A stretch of DNA of 64,000 nucleotides from Acanthopleuribacter pedis (GCF_017377855.1 NZ_JAFREP010000007.1:186001-250000), one strand, 5' to 3'; counted from the stretch's first letter, positions 17,621 to 25,458 are shown. Made by a program: numbers and translations. Notes: generated by a model from the sequence alone, not told the origin.

Positions 17621-18055
17621 ATGCGTGTGCGTGGCGCGGGACTAATCATTCGCGACGGTCGGTTACTGGTGTTGGTTTACCACTATCCGAAAGGCGATGT
17701 GTACGCCATACCCGGTGGCGGTTTGCACGAGGGCGAAACGCTGGCGGCCTCGGTGACACGGGAGTTCCAGGAAGAATTGAACCTCGACATTCAACTCGGC
17801 GCGCTGTTTTGTGTGGCCGATATGATGGCCCAACCCAAAATTCCGCAAACGCTCCATGTCGTTTTTCGCGCGGAGATCCTCGCGGGTGAACCCAAGCTCA
17901 ACCCCGCGGAGACCAGTGCCGCATCCTTCACCTGGCTACCCCTGGCACAGGTCGGCGAGGTGCGGCTGTATCCGGCCATCAATCGCCAGGTCCTTGAGAA
18001 TCCCGCCGCCGGTTTGGGCTACATCGGCGAGTGCCAACACCGTGAATGGGCTTAA
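17621..18055 (+). CDS. NUDIX hydrolase
   Basis: 144-residue NUDIX-fold protein, which would hydrolyse a nucleoside diphosphate linked to another group. The Nudix box reads GGGLHEGETLAASVTREF then QEELNL. It matches GX5EX7REUXEEXGU except that Asn replaces the last Gly; all catalytic Glu residues remain. The start MRVRGAGLIIRDGRLLVLVYH follows GGAGG, and a 46-residue upstream extension is rejected. It sits between two copies of element A. Substrate cannot be told from sequence. Confidence 0.88.
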   Translation: MRVRGAGLIIRDGRLLVLVYHYPKGDVYAIPGGGLHEGETLAASVTREFQEELNLDIQLGALFCVADMMAQPKIPQTLHVVFRAEILAGEPKLNPAETSAASFTWLPLAQVGEVRLYPAINRQVLENPAAGLGYIGECQHREWA

Positions 18056-18069
18056 CCCGTATGGCTCAC

Positions 18070-18358
18070 TAGCCCGCATTTCTCACAAGGAATTCTGCGA
18101 CGGGGCAAGCCATGGGATTACGAGGGGGCGGCCTTCCGCGTTACTCCGTCGAGCCGCCTTCGCCTCAGCCGCTACGCCGATGGGTCGGACCCCGATAGGT
18201 CGGACCCCGGGTCGGACCCCGATAGGTCGGACCCCGGGTCGGACCCCGATAGGTCGGACCCCGAATGGTCGGGCCCCTATGCCGCCTCTCGGTCGTAAAC
18301 TTCGTACACTCAAGGCTTTCAACTTCTCGCGACGAATCCTTGTGAGAAATGCGGGCTA
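18070..18358 (+). repeat. Dispersed palindromic element A, copy A3
   Basis: Complete copy, bounded by CTAGCCCGC and GCGGGCTAG. The core holds seven units of the GATAGGTCGGACCCC repeat, two of them shortened to 12 bases (about 18178-18275), compared with three in A2. It is the longest copy in the window. Confidence 0.9.
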
Positions 18359-18414
18359 GGCGTTCAGCTTCTCGCGACGAATCCTCGTAAGCGAGGTACC
18401 TCAAATGCGGCTTA
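18359..18414 (+). repeat. Element A right-end fragment (A3b)
   Basis: Repeats only the last 50 bases of element A directly behind A3, with an added GCGAGGTACCTC block before AAATGCGGCTTA. Its terminal TTA supplies the stop codon (TAA on the minus strand) of the gene at 18412. Confidence 0.7.
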
Positions 18415-18681
18415 ATTGCCTTGTTTGCGCTCGGCTTTGAGGATTTCTTCTAAATTTTGCAGCCGTTGGTTGAGCTGGGCCGAGCGCTGTTGGAGCCGGT
18501 CGAACTGATCGCCGTCCTCAAGTTTTGAGGATTTGCCGCGCTGTTTTTTGGGCAAGTCAACTGACTTGTCGCCACGCTCGATGGGACCGTACTTGGTTTC
18601 CAGAACCAACTTGGTGGTTTTGTAGGCGAAAAACATGCCTGCAACGCTGATCAAGAATATAAAGGGAAAAATATCTTCCAT
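18412..18681 (-). CDS. PspB-like small membrane protein
   Basis: 89 residues. One N-terminal membrane segment (DIFPFIFLISVAGMFFAY) is followed by a basic linker and a C-terminal coiled coil (RLQQRSAQLNQRLQNLEEIL). That tail resembles the RMRERIQALESILDAE tail of PspB, the inner-membrane partner of the phage-shock response. GAGG precedes the ATG. It lies downstream of, and in the same direction as, pspA, about 750 bases beyond it. The stop codon is formed by the end of a repeat element. No PspC or PspF gene is visible nearby. Confidence 0.65.
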   Translation of the reverse strand: MEDIFPFIFLISVAGMFFAYKTTKLVLETKYGPIERGDKSVDLPKKQRGKSSKLEDGDQFDRLQQRSAQLNQRLQNLEEILKAERKQGN

Positions 18682-19200
18682 TGAGGTACCTCGATTGGTT
18701 GGATCCTAAGCGTGGTGCAACCTAAAGCGTGTGATTATGTTGGGTGAAATCGTGCCTTTTCGTTAAAACCTAAAGTGTCCGATTCGGGTGGATGCAATTG
18801 TGCAAGTATCGGCGCAGGACGCGCCGAGGGTTGGCGCGAAGGGTGTTGGAAAAAGCGGACCGGGGTCGCGCACGACGCGTACCTGGAAGGTGCGTCGAGC
18901 ATTTTTACGACACCTTGCAGCCCAACAGGTTGCTCAAGTGCGCCGCCAAGAATCGCTCAATTTAGGTAAAAAAGAAGCGGCTTCTCTCTTCCAATTTAGA
19001 AAGGTGCGCGTGACAAGGCAAGAAATGAATTGGAGAAAGAGAAGCCGCCTTAACCCGTGGGGTTTACCCGTGTCTTTTCGGAAGGCTTGATCGGGCGCTG
19101 TTCGCTTCGGCCGTGGTGGCGTGCCACGGAAAAAGGCGGGCGGCCTATCTGACAGGTAAACCCTACGGCTTAAGTGGGTTTCGGGACATGGGTCCGTGGT
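18682..19200. other. Gap between psp genes, with long inverted repeat
   Basis: 519 bases with no convincing gene. A near-perfect inverted repeat occupies about 18971-19051: arms AAGCGGCTTCTCTCTTCC and GGAGAAAGAGAAGCCGCC, separated by about 35 bases. A strong hairpin is possible in RNA from either strand. An open frame at 18788-19090 has no ribosome site and is not called. Confidence 0.55.
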
Positions 19201-19392
19201 TTAAGGGGAACCCGGCGAGGAGAAGGGGGTGGTGGTCGGTTCTGCGATGCGAACCGCGCCTTGCTCCTGCGCCGGTATTTCGGTGTAGGCTTTGCCGGCA
19301 AACCAATTGATGGAAACCCAGGCCGTTACAATCATCACAGCAGGGGCCGCCAACGCCGCGATGAGGACCGCGCCGGCCAAATGGGATAACAT
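19201..19392 (-). CDS. Small single-pass membrane protein in psp set
   Basis: 63 residues: one membrane segment (AGAVLIAALAAPAVMIVTAWV, residues 6-27) followed by a short Pro/Thr/Ser tail. GAGG lies 12 bases before the ATG. It starts 46 bases after pspA and on the same strand, so it is probably co-transcribed. The family is not recognised; its position suggests a PspA membrane anchor or sensor of local design. Confidence 0.55.
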   Translation of the reverse strand: MLSHLAGAVLIAALAAPAVMIVTAWVSINWFAGKAYTEIPAQEQGAVRIAEPTTTPFSSPGSP

Positions 19393-19438
19393 AATGTGCC
19401 GCCTCAGGGCGCGCGCCTGTTTTGGGCGCGCCGCCGTT

Positions 19439-20119
19439 TTAATCTTTTTGTTCGGTCGGTTTGATGTTGATTTTCAGATTTTTGAGTTTTTGTAATTCCG
19501 CTTCAATGCGCGAGGATTGTTCCAGCTCGGCAAACTTTTGTTCCAAGCTCTGCTCTTCGTTTTGCCCGTAGCCCATGACCTCGGTTTCGGCCTCAAGACG
19601 GTCCAAGCGGCGGTTAAACTGCTCAAATTTGTTGAAGGCATCTTGGGTGTTGAGGTAGGAATCGACCTGCTTGCGGTTGCGCGCCTGCTTGTTTTTCGCC
19701 TGTAACTCGCGTTGGCGTTGGAAAGCACTGTTGAGCTGAGCTTCCAGGCGTTCGATATCCAGTTGGTACTTGCGGACCACGTCTTCCATTTCGGTGACTT
19801 TTTTGCCGGCCTCGGCGGCGCGCTGATCGTAGGTCAGTTTTTGTTCCAGCGCTTCACGGGCCAGATCGTCGCGACCCTTGGTGACGGCAAGGGTGGCCTT
19901 GTTCTCCCAGTCCTCGGCGCGCATGCGTAATTCGTCCCGTTCGCGGGACAAACGAATGCGGTCGGCAATGACCTCGGCCGCGGATGATTTGACGCGGGTG
20001 AGCGTATCTTCCATTTCGTTGATCATCAATCGGACCATTTTGTTGGGGTCCTCGGCCTTATCCAGCATCGCATTGATGTTGGCGTTAATGATCTCGCCGA
20101 TTCGTGAAAAAACACCCAT
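19439..20119 (-). CDS. pspA: Phage shock protein A (PspA/IM30 family)
   Basis: 226 residues, the typical PspA length. It begins MGVFSRIGEIINANINAMLDKAEDPNKM with the amphipathic N-terminal helix, then long coiled coils (RVKSSAAEVIADRIRLSRER and later Glu/Arg/Gln-rich helices). PspA belongs to the ESCRT-III-like family that coats and stabilises damaged inner membrane and in enterobacteria also restrains PspF. The start at 20119 follows GGAGG. A candidate sigma-54 promoter lies 34-50 bases upstream, as expected for psp control. Small membrane genes at 19201 and 18412 follow. Confidence 0.93.
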   Translation of the reverse strand: MGVFSRIGEIINANINAMLDKAEDPNKMVRLMINEMEDTLTRVKSSAAEVIADRIRLSRERDELRMRAEDWENKATLAVTKGRDDLAREALEQKLTYDQRAAEAGKKVTEMEDVVRKYQLDIERLEAQLNSAFQRQRELQAKNKQARNRKQVDSYLNTQDAFNKFEQFNRRLDRLEAETEVMGYGQNEEQSLEQKFAELEQSSRIEAELQKLKNLKINIKPTEQKD

Positions 20120-20152
20120 GGAAACCTCCGGTAGCAACACACCGCGGCTTAA

Positions 20153-20169
20153 AGCGAATAGCTTGCCAA
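20153..20169 (-). promoter_or_regulatory. Candidate sigma-54 promoter for pspA
   Basis: On the minus strand TTGGCAAGCTATTCGCT: GG and GC elements with exact 10-base spacing, three mismatches to the fixed consensus positions. It would start transcription about 24 bases before the pspA ATG. psp operons in enterobacteria use sigma-54 and PspF; the regulator gene is not in the window. Confidence 0.5.
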
Positions 20170-20393
20170 AACTTGAAATGGAGAGTTAAGGCTATTTAAA
20201 TGAATCACTTGGGTCTGTTGTTGTGCTAGTCCCGCGATTGGGAGTTGGCGAATGGTAAAAAGGGCTTGGTGTTTTTCGCAGGAATATGGCGAAAGGTTTT
20301 GGTTGCTGAGTGGGGACGTCTCGTTTGCCCGCGCGCAACCGCGGTTTTTAAACTTTCAGTGATGGGGCGGCGGTTGGCGCGGGGCCTTTTCGC

Positions 20394-20657
20394 TAGCCCG
20401 CATTTCTCACAAGGATTCGTCGCGAGAAGCAGAAAGCCTTGTGCGTACGAAGATTACGACCGAGAGCCGGCGCGGGGTTGCGACCATTCGGGGTCCGACC
20501 TATCGGGGTGCGACCATTCGGGGTCCGACCTATCGGGGTCCGACCTATCGGCGTAGCAGCTGAGGCGAAGGCGGCCCGACCGAGTAATGCGGAAGGCCGC
20601 CCCCACGTCATCGCATGGCTTGCCCCGTAGTAGAATTCCTGGTGAGAAGTGCGGGCT
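20394..20657 (-). repeat. Dispersed palindromic element A, copy A4 (inverted)
   Basis: Same plan as A2 and A3 but in the opposite orientation: TAGCCCGCATTTCTCACAAG at the left, GGTGAGAAGTGCGGGCT at the right. It has five 15-bp units (about 20485-20558), two of them variants reading GGTGCGACCATTCGG. It lies 84 bases before the promoter of the DUF697 cluster. Confidence 0.88.
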
Positions 20658-20740
20658 GGATGGTTGCACCATGTTTGTTTTGAATAACTTATAGATAATT
20701 CTTGGTTCCTGTTAGGATTGGCTTCTAATTGAATCCTCGC

Positions 20741-20769
20741 TTGAATCCTGAGCGGCGCAATGACATAAT
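20741..20769 (+). promoter_or_regulatory. Candidate sigma-70 promoter for DUF697 cluster
   Basis: TTGAAT (20741-20746), 17-base spacer, CATAAT (20764-20769), about 50 bases before the start codon. The motif TTGAATCCT occurs twice (20729 and 20741), 12 bases apart, which might be an operator. Confidence 0.45.
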
Positions 20770-20820
20770 GGACGCGAAATTCCTTGTATGACAAAAAAAC
20801 CGCTTTGCGGAGGCTTTGAG

Positions 20821-22107
20821 ATGAATGCGGAAGAACGCGAACGCAAGTCTCTGGGTTTGGTGCGAAAATTTGCTTTGGCCTCCGTCGGCGTTGGTGTCGT
20901 TGCCGGCCCGGTGTTTGATTTTGTGGCGCTCACCGCCTTGCTGGTCCTGATGATTGAGAAAATTGCCGGGATTTACGGCCGTCCTTTTTATCCCAGCTTG
21001 GCCAAGTCCTTGGTTGCCGGTTTACTTGCCGCCGGGGTTCACAATGTGGTCGCTTTCGGGATGCTGGCCTCGCTGCTCAAATTTTTGCCGGTAGTCGGTT
21101 GGGGGCCGCTTCTGTTGGTGAGTCCCGCCGCCTGTTTTGCACTGACCACCGCGGTGGGTTCGTTGTTTGTGATGCACTTTGAGTCCGGCGGCACTTTGTT
21201 GGATTTTAATGTCGACCGCATGCATGAAGAATTCGGCCGTCGTTTCCGGGAGGGCATGGCCGGGGCCGAGGGCTCGCCGGCGTCTTCCGATGAGCCCGCC
21301 GTGGTCCAAGACGCCGATTCGGCCCCCCGGGTGTCATCTGAAGAAACGATTTTAGAATCAGAGGAAGAATCAGCGGTGGAACCTGCTGAAGCAACGGTGG
21401 ATGAACCCGCTGGAGAAACAGCGGACAAACCGGCTGAAGAAACAGCGGACGAACCGGCTGAAGAATCAGCGGACGAACCTGCTGAAGAAACGGCGGACGA
21501 ACCGGCTGAAGAAACGGCGGACGAACCGGCTGAGGAAACGGCGGACGAACCGGCTGAAGAAACGGTGGACGAACCGGCTGAAGAATCAGCGGTGGCGCCT
21601 ACCGAAGAAGCGACGGAGGAACCGGCTGAAGAATCAGCGGAGGAATCGGCTGAAGAAGCGTCGGTCCCGGCCACTTGGGAAATAAAAGACCTGGTGGTCA
21701 AGGCTTATCGCCAAACCAGTTATGGCGAAATTTGCGCCGGACCCACCGATGCGGTTTACGGTGTATCGGATCGGGATGCTCAGATATTGCGCGAGGTATT
21801 TGCCGTCCACACCGTGGCCGAATTTGCGTCTTTTTCCTGGACCGAGGTGGCCGAAACCTTGTGTGAAGCCGTCGCCCATGCCGACGATCCCAGCTTACCC
21901 GACAACACCCTCAACGCCCGTTATTTGGACGCCGACTTTGAAGCGACCCCGCTTCAGGCGTTGCCCAACTGTCCGGTGACCGCGCTCAAGGGGATTGGGG
22001 AAAAACGGGCCCAAGCGCTGGATGAGTCTTTCCGTGTCAAAACCATCGGCAAGCTGGCTCAGCTTAAATTTGTCCACATGGCGCGTACCTTGGTGTCCCG
22101 TTGTTAA
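20821..22107 (+). CDS. DUF697 membrane protein with acidic repeats and HhH-like tail
   Basis: 428 residues. An N-terminal DUF697-like membrane domain (1-130; DFVALTALLVLMIEKIAGIYG, FLPVVGWGPLLLV) ends with the family motif FVMHFESGGTLLDF. It lacks the GTPase domain that DUF697 often accompanies. Residues about 180-282 are an acidic low-complexity region of eight-residue EPAEE-x-A-D units. The C-terminal part has helix-hairpin-helix-like stretches, clearest in VTALKGIGEKRAQALDESF, which usually bind DNA or mediate protein contacts. The start at 20821 follows GGAGG. Two shorter DUF697 paralogues follow at 23850 and 24724 with a MACPF protein between. Function unknown. Confidence 0.78.
   Translation: MNAEERERKSLGLVRKFALASVGVGVVAGPVFDFVALTALLVLMIEKIAGIYGRPFYPSLAKSLVAGLLAAGVHNVVAFGMLASLLKFLPVVGWGPLLLVSPAACFALTTAVGSLFVMHFESGGTLLDFNVDRMHEEFGRRFREGMAGAEGSPASSDEPAVVQDADSAPRVSSEETILESEEESAVEPAEATVDEPAGETADKPAEETADEPAEESADEPAEETADEPAEETADEPAEETADEPAEETVDEPAEESAVAPTEEATEEPAEESAEESAEEASVPATWEIKDLVVKAYRQTSYGEICAGPTDAVYGVSDRDAQILREVFAVHTVAEFASFSWTEVAETLCEAVAHADDPSLPDNTLNARYLDADFEATPLQALPNCPVTALKGIGEKRAQALDESFRVKTIGKLAQLKFVHMARTLVSRC
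21380..21660 (+). repeat. In-gene 24-bp tandem repeat
   Basis: About a dozen imperfect 24-base units of the type GAAACGGCGGACGAACCGGC-TGAA encode the acidic EPAEETAD repeats. Adjacent units are nearly identical at the DNA level, so copy number is likely to vary between strains by slippage. Confidence 0.85.
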
Positions 22108-22227
22108 GTCCATGTCCCGTCCTAAGTTGGTTTCCTCGAACGGTGTTTGTGGGTTGGTTTTGTGCCCGTGACCGCCGGTTTTCACCTTGGTTACCCATCC
22201 CATTAACACCTAGTAATGAGGTTTATC

Positions 22228-23778
22228 ATGTCTGATACGGTTTCAACAACGCCCTCTCAACAAATGGTACCCGGTATTGAATTGATCGGCCGTGGTTTAT
22301 GTTTGTGGCCAGGTCAACCCTACGAACTCAAGGCGCATGTTTGGCGGTTGGGTGAGCAACTGAAACAGTTTTCTTGTGTTGATACAGGGCTGTGCTACGG
22401 GGTGCCGGATAACATCGAGGTCAACCCGTCGCCGCCCATGCCCAACAACGCGGCCCTGGGACAAACCCAAATTAGCGAGTCTTTCGAACACCTCAGCAAG
22501 CAGCTCGAGGTCGACAGCACCGTTGCCGCGGAGGCCGGCTCCTTTTCCGTGGATATGAATGCGTCCCAAATTGCGCAACTCAAAACCGATGAAAAAGTCT
22601 CTTACGCGGTGAACCAAAATTTCATTCCGCTTTACGAGATTTACATTCCCGATTTGTATACCTTGGATGATGCCATTTTTGACATCGATATTCCCGTTCC
22701 TTTTGACCCCAAACACAAGCGGGAATACGACCGCTTTTTTAACCGATTCGGCACCCACGCGGTAAAACGGGTTTGGGTGGGTGGTCGCGCCATGATCACC
22801 TTGGTAATGCGCGAGAGTTCTCAGGTTTCTTCCAATGAAATCCGCCAGGGACTCAATATGAAAACCACCACCGGCTCGGTTTCCGAACAAGAGCACTTGA
22901 GCGAGGTTCGCGAGAACCTGAAATCCAACTCCGATGTGGTTGTGATTGGCGAGGGTGGTGACAAATTGAAGCTGGGCGCGCTGCGTTCCCTGAGCCAAGA
23001 AGGGTTTGATGCGTGGGTGGCCTCCATCAAGGACAACCCCAAGGTTATCGAAATGGAGTTGGTTGGGATTTGGAACTTGATCGGCGATCCTGACAAGGCG
23101 CAGGCGTTGTCCAAGGCCTATCACCGAGCCGTGACCTTCGAGGAAATTTCCTCGCTGTTCTTCAAAGACAACGATCTGTTCATTGTGCGGGGTTCGGTCT
23201 ATTCGCGCTACGATCTTGAGAAGAACAAGGTGGAGGAAACGGGGGACTACAGCACCTTATGGCCCGACATGCCCGACCGCCTTCATTTTGACGCATCCTT
23301 TACCTGGCATAAAAACGATCCGGGTCCGGCCCATCGCCGCAACCGAATCTACTTTTTCAAAGGGCGCGAATTCTTCAGTTTCAACATGGATGACAACGCC
23401 ATTGAGCCAGGATATCCCAAGCAGATTAATGCGCTTGATGAATACGGTAATCCCTACTGGCCGGGCCTCGAGCTGGGTCATATTGACGCCGCGGTGAACT
23501 GGGGCGACGGGACCGCTTACCTCTTCTCCGGGGGTCAGTATGTGCGCATTGATTTGACCGACGGCTCGGTAGACGAATCCTATCCGCGTCCATTGCAACC
23601 CTATTGGGCGGGGCTCCCGTTTGAGCGAATTGATGCGGTGGATACTTGGAATGGCAACAAATGTTACTTCTTCCGCGACAACGCCTATGTACGTTTTGAT
23701 ATGACGGAATACCGTGTTGACCCCGGTTATCCCAAGTACCTGCGCGGTAGTTATGTTGAAGATTGGCGTATTGAGTAA
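22228..23778 (+). CDS. MACPF/perforin-like protein with hemopexin repeats
   Basis: 516 residues. The N-terminal part (about 40-290) is a MACPF domain carrying the signature YDRFFNRFGTHAVKRVWVGG (FGTH at 174-177), as in perforins and complement C9, which insert into membranes as ring pores. Residues about 300-510 form four hemopexin-type repeats (LFIVRGSVYSRYDL, IYFFKGREFFSFNM, AYLFSGGQYVRIDL, CYFFRDNAYVRFDM), a likely recognition propeller. No signal peptide or lipobox is seen, so export, if any, is non-classical. Start 22228 is preferred over an ATG 12 bases upstream because GAGG precedes it. It lies between DUF697 genes (120- and 71-base gaps). The toxin role is inferred from the fold. Confidence 0.85.
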   Translation: MSDTVSTTPSQQMVPGIELIGRGLCLWPGQPYELKAHVWRLGEQLKQFSCVDTGLCYGVPDNIEVNPSPPMPNNAALGQTQISESFEHLSKQLEVDSTVAAEAGSFSVDMNASQIAQLKTDEKVSYAVNQNFIPLYEIYIPDLYTLDDAIFDIDIPVPFDPKHKREYDRFFNRFGTHAVKRVWVGGRAMITLVMRESSQVSSNEIRQGLNMKTTTGSVSEQEHLSEVRENLKSNSDVVVIGEGGDKLKLGALRSLSQEGFDAWVASIKDNPKVIEMELVGIWNLIGDPDKAQALSKAYHRAVTFEEISSLFFKDNDLFIVRGSVYSRYDLEKNKVEETGDYSTLWPDMPDRLHFDASFTWHKNDPGPAHRRNRIYFFKGREFFSFNMDDNAIEPGYPKQINALDEYGNPYWPGLELGHIDAAVNWGDGTAYLFSGGQYVRIDLTDGSVDESYPRPLQPYWAGLPFERIDAVDTWNGNKCYFFRDNAYVRFDMTEYRVDPGYPKYLRGSYVEDWRIE

Positions 23779-23849
23779 TGGGTAATAAACGTGAATCCAA
23801 TGAACAAAAAAGCGACATTCTCTCGTTGTAATGGATAGTGAGGAAGATG

Positions 23850-24347
23850 ATGAGTCAAAAGCAAAAAGAATCGGTCGATGTTGAAGAACGCCAAAAAAAG
23901 GCAATGCAAGTTGTTAACCGTTACTCCTTTGGGTCCACCGCGCTTGGTTTACTGCCATTGGGTGTGGTGGATTTGCTGTTGGTCGGAGGGGTCCAGGTCA
24001 AAATGATCTCGGAACTCGCCAAAGTCTACGATCTACCCTTTCGCAAGTCGCGGGTGGAAACCCTGATCGCGGTCTTGACCGGGGCTTTGGTTTCATCCCC
24101 GATTAATGCGTGCACCGCCAGCCTGGTTAAAATGATTCCGGTGGTTGGCGCGGTCTCCGGTGCGATTGCCGGTGCCGCGACCTCCAGCGTCCTGACCTAC
24201 GCGCTAGGGGTGGTGTTTGTGCAGCATTTCGAAGCGGGCGGCAACGTTCTGAATTTCGACCCGGAAGCCATGCGCGAATTTTTCCAACAAACCTACGGCG
24301 CCGCGAGCGGCGAACGTCCCGTGACCTACGCGGGCATCAAACCCTAA
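23850..24347 (+). CDS. DUF697 membrane protein (second paralogue)
   Basis: 165 residues, essentially a DUF697-like domain alone: LLPLGVVDLLLVGGVQVKMISELAKVYDLPF, MIPVVGAVSGAIAGAATSS, and the closing motif FVQHFEAGGNVLNFDPEAM. Two to four hydrophobic segments suggest an integral membrane protein. The start at 23850 (MSQKQKE) has GAGGA five bases upstream; an in-frame GTG and ATG just before are less well placed. It follows the MACPF gene by 71 bases and is closest to the third paralogue. No GTPase domain or gene is nearby. Function unknown. Confidence 0.78.
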   Translation: MSQKQKESVDVEERQKKAMQVVNRYSFGSTALGLLPLGVVDLLLVGGVQVKMISELAKVYDLPFRKSRVETLIAVLTGALVSSPINACTASLVKMIPVVGAVSGAIAGAATSSVLTYALGVVFVQHFEAGGNVLNFDPEAMREFFQQTYGAASGERPVTYAGIKP

Positions 24348-24562
24348 CGCGACGGGTTTCGGTTAGGGTGATGATTCGCCGCGGCCGAGGCCCCTGTACC
24401 TTCTTCGTGTTGTTGCGAGTTTTTCTGAAGTGGGTTGTGATTCCTGGTTGGTTGCAATCGTGCAGGGATGTCTTCTTTTGTGAGTAAAGGAATTATCTGT
24501 ACTTGCTAGTAATTTTGAGCGGGCGATTCTTGCGCCTTTGTGATATCTCGCGGTATTTTGCA
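24348..24562. other. Gap before third DUF697 gene, no gene seen
   Basis: Part of a 376-base gap. It is AT-richer than the flanks and contains no supported open frame. A promoter candidate follows at 24563. Confidence 0.45.
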
Positions 24563-24571
24563 TGGTATAAT
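24563..24571 (+). promoter_or_regulatory. Candidate extended -10 promoter for third DUF697 gene
   Basis: TGGTATAAT is an exact extended -10 box (TGNTATAAT); no -35 box is evident. The predicted leader is about 145 bases and contains a GGAGG-TCTCG-GCCTCC hairpin (about 24680-24695) shortly before the gene's ribosome site. Confidence 0.45.
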
Positions 24572-24723
24572 CCGCTCATCGCGATTCATTCCTAAGTTTC
24601 TGTTTCCTTCTCACTGACGACCTGTTCTTGCGATGCATTCTTGGTTTTTGGTGGGGTTCTGAATCGTGTTCGGTCAGTTGGAGGTCTCGGCCTCCCTAAC
24701 ATTTCCAGAATCAGAGGCAAAAA

Positions 24724-25227
24724 ATGACAGACACTCAAGATAATGTAAGCTACGCCAGTCCTCACCAGGAAAAGGCCAACGGCGTCGTGAGCCGCAACGT
24801 TCTGTGGGCTGCCGGTGTTGGGTTATTCCCCATCCCTGTTGTCGACTTCGTTGGTTTGACCGCTGTTCAACTCAAGATGATCCACGAATTGTCTGAGCTG
24901 TACGAGGTTCCTTTCCGCAAAGATCTCGGAAAATCAATCATCGCCGGTTTGATTGCCAGCGTAGGTGCACCTGCTTTGGCGTTTGGCTCCGCCGGCGCTT
25001 TGCTGCGCGGTCTGCCCGTGATCGGACCTGCTCTGGGCTTTTTCGCGTTGCCCGGCTTTGCCGGCGCCCTCACCTATGCTGTTGGCAAAACCTTCACCCA
25101 GCATTTCGAGACCGGCGGTAACATGCTGGACTTTGATGTGGCCGGCATGCGTGAACATTTCGCCAAACACTACGCCGCCGGCCAACAACAATTCAACAAC
25201 CCGCAGCCAGCAGACGCCACAACCTAA
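24724..25227 (+). CDS. DUF697 membrane protein (third paralogue)
   Basis: 167 residues. It carries the DUF697-like domain with FPIPVVDFVGLTAVQLKMIHEL, LPVIGPALGFFALPGF and FTQHFETGGNMLDFDVAGM, and a short Gln/Asn-rich tail. AGAGG lies upstream of the ATG. Its long leader and promoter candidate suggest that it can be expressed apart from the MACPF gene. It is similar along its length to the paralogue at 23850 and to the N-terminal domain of the gene at 20821. Strong terminators follow. Confidence 0.78.
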   Translation: MTDTQDNVSYASPHQEKANGVVSRNVLWAAGVGLFPIPVVDFVGLTAVQLKMIHELSELYEVPFRKDLGKSIIAGLIASVGAPALAFGSAGALLRGLPVIGPALGFFALPGFAGALTYAVGKTFTQHFETGGNMLDFDVAGMREHFAKHYAAGQQQFNNPQPADATT

Positions 25228-25297
25228 ATTTGGTTAAAACGCTTCCCCGTAAGTGACCCCTCGCCACGGTTTGCGGAACTGGTGTCCGAACAAAGTG

Positions 25298-25330
25298 AAC
25301 CCCGTGTGAATGGCCCATTCACACGGGGTT
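25298..25330. terminator. Long perfect hairpin after DUF697 cluster
   Basis: Arms of 16 bases (AACCCCGTGTGAATGG and its complement) around one C. There is no T run. It probably blocks read-through or protects mRNA ends between convergent transcripts. Confidence 0.65.
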
Positions 25331-25379
25331 GCGATTCAAACCGGTGATTCCTTTGAATTGTCGGTCTCATCCCACAAGA

Positions 25380-25415
25380 AAGCGCTTGAACTCCTCGGAG
25401 CCAAGCGCTTTTTTT
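25380..25415 (+). terminator. Rho-independent terminator
   Basis: AAGCGCTTG and CAAGCGCTT arms with a 13-base inner region that can itself pair (CTCC/GGAG), followed by T residues. It ends the plus-strand DUF697 transcript and faces the minus-strand ABC operon. Confidence 0.8.
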
Positions 25416-25458
25416 GTTGTGTCGGTCTCGTTTTTTTGGTCTCTATTCCCGCGTCCCG

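Noticed and set aside
18788..19090. 100-residue plus-strand frame in the psp gap
   Set aside because: No ribosome site, Arg/Gln-rich without motifs, and it runs through both arms of an inverted repeat.
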